This document shows positions 1 to 4,228 of a stretch of 5,750 bases of DNA, in pieces (the stretch's first letter is position 1; each line of letters begins with the position of its first letter). A model generated the notes under the pieces. It saw only the letters and a program-made list of their open reading frames with translations. It was not told the DNA's origin and ran no database searches. A program made the translations under genes and the position numbers. Source of the stretch: an uncultured Micrococcales bacterium. Its GTDB lineage: Bacteria > Actinomycetota > Actinomycetes > S36-B12 > GCA-2699445. The stretch is taken from assembly GCA_903915555.1 (NCBI GenBank), contig CAIWTL010000550.1:1-5750 (forward strand). Direction: 5' to 3'.

Positions 1-501
1 CTGACACCCCTCGTCTTCAACAACGCCTGGTGCCTGTCGAATCCGCTGGTCCACACACTCAGCGTCGGCGCCGCCCGACCGTCCGACTTCGACCCCGTGG
101 CGCCGTCCTTGACCGCGCTGTCCCAGCCGGAGGTGGTGTCTGCGATCGAGGACCGGTTGGCCGTCGCCATGCGGGACGCGACCGGCGTCGGGCATCCCGA
201 CGAACTGCTGGTGGGCCTCCCGGAGTACGAGGATGCGCCGGGCTTCATGAACCTCCGGGTCATGGTATGGCTGCGTGCTCTCACCCTCGGCTGGGGTTTG
301 AGCGAGTACGCGACGGGTCGCTACCGGATGCTCGGCACAGCCTCCGACTGGTTCCCCGGGATCAACGCCGCCAATGTCGCCGAGTGGGATCTGGCCAAGG
401 CGGTGTCGGAGTCGCCGTACGCGCGAGAGATCCCGGCATGGCTCGCCGAGACCCACGAGATGCTCGGGGGCGCGCCGGTGGCCAGACTCAGTCAGTCCTG
501 A
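1..501 (+). CDS. Aldo/keto reductase family oxidoreductase, C-terminal part (5' end outside window)
   Basis: Frame 1 is open from the first base to TGA at 499-501, giving 166 residues that continue a gene begun upstream. The GTG at 97 is internal rather than the true start, because the residues before it (LTPLVFNNAWCLSNPLVHTL, then SVGAARPSDFD) are conserved-looking. The SVGAARPSDFD segment resembles the last strand and cofactor-binding part of the (beta/alpha)8 barrel of aldo/keto reductases. The tail that follows (GLPEYEDAPG, a GRYRML block, SDWFPG, an IPAWLAETHEMLGG block, ending RLSQS) resembles the C-terminal extension of COG1453-type predicted oxidoreductases. Such enzymes would be cytosolic and NAD(P)H-dependent; the substrate is unknown. 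Some COG1453 members carry a C-terminal ferredoxin-like cysteine cluster, but this part has only one cysteine, so no Fe-S cluster is expected here. Its 3' end overlaps the convergent DUF4436 gene by 14 bp. The family call rests on recalled motifs, since the catalytic Asp/Tyr/Lys/His half lies outside the window. Confidence 0.72.
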   Translation: MTPLVFNNAWCLSNPLVHTLSVGAARPSDFDPVAPSLTALSQPEVVSAIEDRLAVAMRDATGVGHPDELLVGLPEYEDAPGFMNLRVMVWLRALTLGWGLSEYATGRYRMLGTASDWFPGINAANVAEWDLAKAVSESPYAREIPAWLAETHEMLGGAPVARLSQS

Positions 502-1381
502 CCGGTCGCCCGCGGATCACGAGGGTGATGACGGTCGCGCCGATCATCAGCATGATGACGGCGATGACCCAGAAGTAGGCCAGGATGTCCATCCACGAAC
601 CGATCGGTGGGTTGCCGGGCAGACCGTTCCGCAGGCTCACGAGGGCGAAGACCGCGCCGGTCAACCAGGCTGCGGTCCCGATCGTGACCTCGAGGCGTCC
701 CCGCAGCCCGGCCACGATGGTGACGACGGAAAGGGCTGCGAACATGACCATCAGGACGAGGAAGATCAGGGCGATCGTGATGGTTGCGCCGTCGCGGGCG
801 ATCGTTCCCGCCACGACGTGCGTCCCGGTGGAGTAGCGGTCCGCCGAGACCTCCGATGTGTACTTCCATCCGGGCACCTTGAAGAAACTGAGCAGTGACA
901 TGGGCAGTGCCGGCGGGTTGGCGGTGTTGCCGCTCGCCCTCTCCTGCACGGTCCGGGCGCGCACGTCGAAACTGTAGGAGTCGAAGGGGTACTGCTGGAC
1001 GACCCCGAGGGTCGGTACGTCGATGGAGACAGGGGTGGGGATCTCGCCACGGCGGAAGGTGACGGTGGTCGACCGCAGCCCGAAGACATCGACGGCGATG
1101 TCGCGTCGCAGACGCCCCTCGGGTGTCACGAGATCGGCGCCCGGGTAGATGGCGAGCTCGGTGGGGGCGAACTGTTGGGACGGATCGACGCTGAACGGCA
1201 CCAGTTGCACCGCGACCGCGTCCGCCGGGGGCGCCGGGGCGACGAAGGTCTCGTCGAGCCCCCGTTTGTAGTTGCCCACGGACCACGCGTACGCCGCCAG
1301 GAGCAAGGCTGCCGTCACCACGCCGACGACCACCCACCGCTTGTCCGGTGAGCGGCGGGTCCCAGCGTCGCGGTCGGCCAC
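488..1381 (-). CDS. DUF4436 family membrane protein
   Basis: A 297-residue protein with start GTG at 1381-1379 and stop TGA at 490-488. It has a short positively charged cytoplasmic N-terminus, a first membrane helix at about residues 16-35, an extracytoplasmic domain of about 160 residues (40-198) rich in beta-type sequence, then three C-terminal helices at about 200-224, 232-250 and 264-289. The PFDSYSF motif (132-138) and the RNGLPGNPPIGS loop (251-262) between the last two helices match what I know of DUF4436, a family of unknown function common in Mycobacteriales. The layout, with a folded outer domain followed by three helices, loosely recalls ligand-gated-channel-like topology, but no function should be assigned from that. 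It is the third gene of the minus-strand run, 45 nt after the VWA gene. A TACAGT hexamer 6 nt before the GTG suggests it also has its own promoter. No ribosome binding site is visible. Its 3' end overlaps the convergent oxidoreductase gene. Confidence 0.9.
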   Translation of the reverse strand: MADRDAGTRRSPDKRWVVVGVVTAALLLAAYAWSVGNYKRGLDETFVAPAPPADAVAVQLVPFSVDPSQQFAPTELAIYPGADLVTPEGRLRRDIAVDVFGLRSTTVTFRRGEIPTPVSIDVPTLGVVQQYPFDSYSFDVRARTVQERASGNTANPPALPMSLLSFFKVPGWKYTSEVSADRYSTGTHVVAGTIARDGATITIALIFLVLMVMFAALSVVTIVAGLRGRLEVTIGTAAWLTGAVFALVSLRNGLPGNPPIGSWMDILAYFWVIAVIMLMIGATVITLVIRGRPVRTD

Positions 1382-1387
1382 GCCGTC

Positions 1388-1393
1388 ACTGTA
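1388..1393 (-). promoter_or_regulatory. Candidate -10 element TACAGT for a leaderless DUF4436 transcript
   Basis: On the minus strand TACAGT matches the actinobacterial -10 pattern TANNNT and is separated from the GTG start by 6 nt (GACGGC). Transcription would therefore begin at or next to the start codon. No TTGACA-like -35 is seen 16-18 nt upstream. With no purine-rich ribosome binding site either, a leaderless mRNA is the simplest reading. Read-through from the VWA gene is also likely. Confidence 0.4.
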
Positions 1394-1426
1394 GGGCGGT
1401 CCGGGAGATGGCGCGGGACGTTCGGG

Positions 1427-2632
1427 TCAGCGGGGGCTGCGTCTCAGGTGGTTCATCGCCTCCGTCAGGCCGTCGACGGTGAGGGGGTACATGTCGAACA
1501 CCTGGCCGATCACCTCGATCGTCGAACCGGGCCACCGGACCTGCGGCTCGGGGTTGAGCCACACGCTGGAGGGGAAGTGGTGGCGCAGCATCGCCAGCCA
1601 TTCCAGACCCGACAGGCCGGTCCGGTCACCGGCAGAGGTCGGACCGCGTTGTCCGAGTTCGTAAGGAGCCATGTAGGCGTCACCGACCATGATCAACCGG
1701 TAATGCGTCCCGCACTGCCGCATCAGGTCCTGCAGCCAGACCGGGTCGGTGAAGTGGTCGGTCTCGTAGACCTTGCCGTAGGGGAGATTGTGGAAGTACA
1801 GCGTCCGGAGTTCCTTGAAGTGCGTGGCCTTCTTCGCCGCGCTGAACAACTGCGACATCAGCGACGAGTAGGGGTACATGGACCCTCCGACGTCGATCAT
1901 CAGGATGAGGTGGGTGTCCGGTCGGCGGGGCGGCCGGGTCACGACCTCGATGTCGCCGGCGTTGCGCGCCGTGGCGTCGATCGTGGCCTCGATGTCGAGT
2001 TCGCGGTCCGCGCCTTCCCTCACGAACGCGCGCAGCCGGCGCAGAGCGACCTCCATCTGACGGATGTCGAGGACGACGTCGGACCGGTAGCCCTGGTACT
2101 GACGTGCGTCAGCGGTGTGGAAGGCCATGCGTCCGCCGCCCGAGCTGCCGGTGCTGATGCCGCCGTCGGCGAAACCGGCCTCGCCGAACGGTGAGGTTCC
2201 CTGCGTCCCGATCCAGGTGTTGCCGCCGTCGTGGCGCTCCGTCTGCTCACGCTTGCGCTGCTCGAAGAGGCCCCGCAGCTCGTCCAGGTCCAGGGACTCC
2301 AGGAACTCGCGTTCGTCGATCCCCAGATCGGTCAGCTCGTCGCGGGCCTCATCGAGCCAGCGACGCAGTTCCTCGGTGAGGGCGAGGGCAGCGTCCGGTA
2401 CGCCCCGATACTCCGCCAGGAAGGCCCGGTCGAAGGCATCCAGGTGACCCTCGTGGTGGATGAGAAGGGATCGGGCGAGGAAGTAGTAGTCGTCGAGGGA
2501 ATGGTTGTGGAGTTCCTTGGCGAGCGCCTCGGCGAGCGCGACGGCCTCCTGCGTCCCGACGGGGACGCCCATCTGCCGCAGGCGGTAGACGAGGGGAAGG
2601 AAGAAGGGCCGCTCGCGGGTCACGTCGCCCAT
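1427..2632 (-). CDS. VWA domain-containing protein, COG3825/CoxE-like, partner of a MoxR AAA+ ATPase
   Basis: A 401-residue protein starting MGDVTRERPF at ATG 2632-2630 and ending at TGA 1429-1427. The open frame continues upstream, but that extension lies antisense-style over the ATPase gene. The chosen ATG sits 2 nt after the ATPase stop (TAG-TC-ATG), a typical arrangement for translational coupling, and no Shine-Dalgarno motif is visible. The N-terminal half is helical and charged (about 10-130). A glycine-rich link follows with the family signature WIGTQGTSPFG (140-150). The VWA domain runs from about 238 to the end, with the metal-site loop IDVGGSM (246-252), VGDAYMAPYEL (316-326), VWLNP (357-361) and a C-terminal MYPLTVDGL (381-389). 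D247 and S251 of the MIDAS are kept, while the first serine of DxSxS is Gly249, which is usual in this subfamily as I know it. It is likely cytosolic. In the relative CoxE the protein works with CoxD in carbon monoxide dehydrogenase maturation; the client here is unknown. Confidence 0.93.
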   Translation of the reverse strand: MGDVTRERPFFLPLVYRLRQMGVPVGTQEAVALAEALAKELHNHSLDDYYFLARSLLIHHEGHLDAFDRAFLAEYRGVPDAALALTEELRRWLDEARDELTDLGIDEREFLESLDLDELRGLFEQRKREQTERHDGGNTWIGTQGTSPFGEAGFADGGISTGSSGGGRMAFHTADARQYQGYRSDVVLDIRQMEVALRRLRAFVREGADRELDIEATIDATARNAGDIEVVTRPPRRPDTHLILMIDVGGSMYPYSSLMSQLFSAAKKATHFKELRTLYFHNLPYGKVYETDHFTDPVWLQDLMRQCGTHYRLIMVGDAYMAPYELGQRGPTSAGDRTGLSGLEWLAMLRHHFPSSVWLNPEPQVRWPGSTIEVIGQVFDMYPLTVDGLTEAMNHLRRSPR

Positions 2633-2634
2633 GA

Positions 2635-3477
2635 CTACATGAAGCGACGGCGGTTGCGGCCGTTCGCGTCGTCGTCGTAGGCCGTGAGGTCCTGTTCCTT
2701 CTTCAGGAGGGTTCCCAGATAGGGGGTGTCCGCGTCCTTGGTCACTTCGGTGACACCCAACGCCTGCAGCATCGCGATCCAGTCGATCAGTTCGCTCGTG
2801 CTCGGACGCTTGCGCAGCCGGTCCATGTCCCGCACGCCGTAGAACACGTCGAGCGCGTTCTGGAGCAGATCCTCGTCGATCCCGGGGTGGTGCACCTCGA
2901 CGATGCGTCCCATGAGGTCGCGATCGGGGAAGTCGATGAAGTGGAAGACGCATCGCCGCAGGAAGGCGTCGGGAAGTTCCTTCTCGGCGTTGGAGGTGAT
3001 GATGACGATCGGGCGGTGCCGGGCCGCGACCACGTCACCGGTCTCGGCAACCGTGAACCGCATCCTGTCCAGTTCGTGCAGGAGGTCGTTGGGGAACTCG
3101 ATGTCCGCCTTGTCGACCTCGTCGATCAGGAGCACCACCCGTCGGTCGGACTCGAAGGCGCGCCCCAGAGGCCCCATGTGGATGTATTCGCGGATGTCCC
3201 GCACGTCGTGGTCGCCGAACCGGCTGTCGTAGAGGCGCTGCACGGTGTCGTAGACGTAGAGGCCGTCCTGTGCGCGGGTCGTGGACTTCACGTGCCACGT
3301 GATCAGATCCAGCCCCTCGGCCTCGGCGATCGCCTCTGCCAGGAGGGTCTTCCCGGTGCCGGGCTCGCCCCGGACCAGCAGTGGCTTCTCCAGCACCAGG
3401 GCCGCCTGCACGGCAGCCTCCAGTCCGGGATCGGTCAGGTAGGAGTCGGTACCGGAGAAGGAGCGCGATTCAGTCAC
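2635..3477 (-). CDS. MoxR-family AAA+ ATPase (CoxD-like chaperone)
   Basis: A 280-residue AAA+ protein with start GTG 3477-3475 and stop TAG 2637-2635. The ATPase motifs are intact: Walker A GEPGTGKT (37-44), Walker B VVLLIDEVD (114-122, catalytic D119-E120), sensor-1 ITSN (160-163), and an arginine-finger region FLRRC (172-176). The stretches HVKSTTRAQDGLYVYD (62-77), ADIEFPNDLLHELDRM (124-139) and EKELPDAFLRRC (165-176) are hallmarks of the MoxR subgroup that pairs with COG3825 VWA proteins. A C-terminal helical lid follows, with LGTLLKKEQDL near 254-264. Such ATPases form hexameric rings that use ATP hydrolysis to remodel a client protein or insert a metal cofactor, with the VWA partner recruiting the client. 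It is first in the run and coupled to the VWA gene by a 2-nt gap. Upstream on the minus strand, TAGGCT ends 7 nt before the GTG, so the transcript may be leaderless; a GGGG just before the start is a poor ribosome binding site. Confidence 0.95.
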   Translation of the reverse strand: MTESRSFSGTDSYLTDPGLEAAVQAALVLEKPLLVRGEPGTGKTLLAEAIAEAEGLDLITWHVKSTTRAQDGLYVYDTVQRLYDSRFGDHDVRDIREYIHMGPLGRAFESDRRVVLLIDEVDKADIEFPNDLLHELDRMRFTVAETGDVVAARHRPIVIITSNAEKELPDAFLRRCVFHFIDFPDRDLMGRIVEVHHPGIDEDLLQNALDVFYGVRDMDRLRKRPSTSELIDWIAMLQALGVTEVTKDADTPYLGTLLKKEQDLTAYDDDANGRNRRRFM

Positions 3478-3484
3478 GTGCCCC

Positions 3485-3490
3485 AGCCTA
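3485..3490 (-). promoter_or_regulatory. Candidate -10 element TAGGCT for the ATPase-VWA operon
   Basis: The minus-strand hexamer TAGGCT fits TANNNT and is followed by 7 nt (GGGGCAC) before the GTG start, placing transcription initiation at the start codon. No convincing -35 lies upstream in this C/G-rich gap. A GGGG run 4-7 nt before GTG could alternatively act as a weak ribosome binding site on a longer transcript coming from further upstream. Confidence 0.4.
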
Positions 3491-3527
3491 CGGGCGTCCT
3501 CCCCGCCCCGCTCCCCGCCGACCCCGA

Positions 3528-3561
3528 CCGCAGGCCGGCCCCGTACGGGGCAGACCTGCGG
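3528..3561 (-). terminator. GC-rich nested hairpin directly after the flavin reductase stop codon
   Basis: CCGCAGG (3528-3534) and CCTGCGG (3555-3561) form a perfect 7-bp outer stem. A second perfect inverted repeat, CCCCGTACGGGG (3539-3550), sits inside it, separated by 4-nt internal bulges on each side. The structure begins on the base after the TGA of the flavin reductase gene and lies before the ATPase operon. There is no T-tract after it on the minus strand, as is common for actinobacterial terminators. It probably ends the flavin reductase transcript and insulates the ATPase operon, or protects the mRNA 3' end. Confidence 0.6.
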
Positions 3562-4104
3562 TCAGCCTCGGATGAGGTCGCGGAGGGCGGTGACGAGGTC
3601 CTTCACCATGGCGGACGTGGTCTCGTCGGTGAGGTTGCCGTCGGCGTCGAAACGATCCTGGGCGCGGAAGACGATGACCTCGGGCTTGATCACGACCTTG
3701 GCGTCGATCCACACGAAACACTGCCGCAGCGCCAACTGGGCGCGGACCGTGCCGAAGTTGGTGGGTGCCGCTCCCATGAGGGCGACCGGCTTGTACAGGA
3801 GCGACGATGAGGCGGCCGGGCGCGAGGCCCAGTCGATCGCGTTCTTGAGAGCACCGGGGATGCTGTAGTTGTACTCCGGGGTGGCGATGAGCACACCGTC
3901 GGCGCCGTGGATGCGGTCACGGAGGTCGGTGACCACCGCGGGCGGGTCGTCCCCGTCGAGATCCTGGTTGTAGGCGGGCAGGTCGGCGAGTCGGTCGTAG
4001 TGGTCGAACTGCATGTCTTCCGGGGCGACGTGCTCCGCGGCCCGCAGCAGGGCGGTGTTGTACGACCCGGTTCGCAGGCTCCCGGAGATGGCGAAGATGC
4101 GCAT
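3562..4104 (-). CDS. NAD(P)H-dependent FMN reductase family protein (flavodoxin-like quinone/azo/chromate reductase type)
   Basis: A 180-residue protein, the usual length for this family, with start ATG 4104-4102 and stop TGA 3564-3562. The N-terminal strand and phosphate-binding loop MRIFAISGSLRTGSYN (residues 1-16, GSLRxxSxN pattern) bind the FMN phosphate. LPAYNQDLD (42-50) and TPEYNYSIPGALKNAIDW (75-92) are the other hallmark motifs; the second lies beside the isoalloxazine ring and at the dimer interface. KPVALMGA (105-112) is the following core strand. Family members are cytosolic flavoproteins that use NAD(P)H to reduce FMN, quinones, azo dyes or chromate (ChrR/YieF-like), often by two-electron transfer that limits oxidative stress; the physiological substrate here cannot be told. 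The gene is probably monocistronic: a hairpin follows its stop codon, and it is divergent from the membrane protein gene. The start is supported by TAAGGT ending 6 nt upstream (a leaderless -10). The AAGG within it could instead serve as a weak ribosome binding site. Confidence 0.93.
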   Translation of the reverse strand: MRIFAISGSLRTGSYNTALLRAAEHVAPEDMQFDHYDRLADLPAYNQDLDGDDPPAVVTDLRDRIHGADGVLIATPEYNYSIPGALKNAIDWASRPAASSSLLYKPVALMGAAPTNFGTVRAQLALRQCFVWIDAKVVIKPEVIVFRAQDRFDADGNLTDETTSAMVKDLVTALRDLIRG

Positions 4105-4110
4105 GGCGTG

Positions 4111-4140
4111 ACCTTACGGAAGCCCACCGCGACCTGCCAC
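4111..4140 (-). promoter_or_regulatory. Candidate promoter of the flavin reductase gene
   Basis: On the minus strand GTGGCA (4140-4135) resembles the -35 consensus TTGACA at four of six positions. It is followed after 18 nt by TAAGGT (4116-4111), a TANNNT -10 element. Only 6 nt (CACGCC) then separate it from the ATG, so the transcript would be leaderless or nearly so. This is the best-formed of the minus-strand promoters in the window. Confidence 0.45.
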
Positions 4141-4178
4141 GTAGTTCGAGGTTGTTCCACCGGGCCTCCCGACTCCCC

Positions 4179-4184
4179 TAGGAT
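4179..4184 (+). promoter_or_regulatory. Candidate -10 element TAGGAT for the membrane protein gene
   Basis: TAGGAT fits the -10 consensus TATAAT at four of six positions. It lies in the 124-bp divergent gap, about 45 nt before the ATG, and would give a leader of roughly 38 nt containing the ribosome binding site. The -35 is weak: TTCCAC at 4155-4160 has the right 18-nt spacing but a poor sequence match. Confidence 0.4.
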
Positions 4185-4191
4185 TGCCGCG

Positions 4192-4209
4192 CCACCCGCT
4201 GAGGGGTGG
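4192..4209 (+). repeat. Inverted repeat (hairpin) at the start of the predicted mRNA leader
   Basis: CCACCC (4192-4197) and GGGTGG (4204-4209) are a perfect 6-bp inverted repeat with a 6-nt loop, between the candidate -10 element and the ribosome binding site. If transcription starts about 7 nt after TAGGAT, the stem would sit at the very 5' end of the mRNA, where it could protect the transcript. An operator for a small dimeric regulator is also possible. It leaves AGGAGG free. Confidence 0.4.
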
Positions 4210-4216
4210 TCACGAC

Positions 4217-4222
4217 AGGAGG
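4217..4222 (+). promoter_or_regulatory. Ribosome binding site AGGAGG that fixes the membrane protein start
   Basis: AGGAGG is followed by 6 nt (CCGGCG) and then ATG at 4229. This is the only strong Shine-Dalgarno motif seen at a start in the window. It decides between this ATG and an in-frame ATG 45 nt upstream (4184), which has no such motif and overlaps the candidate -10 element. Confidence 0.85.
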
Positions 4223-4228
4223 CCGGCG

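Noticed and set aside
97..99. GTG at 97 as the start of a 134-residue gene
   Set aside because: The frame is open to the window edge, and the residues before GTG include the conserved-looking SVGAARPSDFD motif, so this is the inside of a longer gene.
1448..2194. 248-codon plus-strand open frame
   Set aside because: It is antisense to the conserved VWA domain, including the MIDAS region; no ribosome binding site or recognisable motif.
2633..2953. Upstream extension of the VWA open frame (to 508 codons)
   Set aside because: This part overlaps the ATPase gene in another frame and encodes Arg/Pro/His-rich sequence. The ATG at 2632 lies right after the ATPase stop and begins the family-like sequence.
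488..3477. Calling the pair coxD/coxE of a carbon monoxide dehydrogenase locus
   Set aside because: No coxM, coxS, coxL, coxF or coxG-like gene is in the window, and the motifs fit the wider MoxR/COG3825 pair found in many genomes without that enzyme.
2887..3810. 307-codon plus-strand open frame
   Set aside because: It is antisense to the conserved ATPase and flavin reductase genes and spans their intergenic hairpin, with shadow-type composition.
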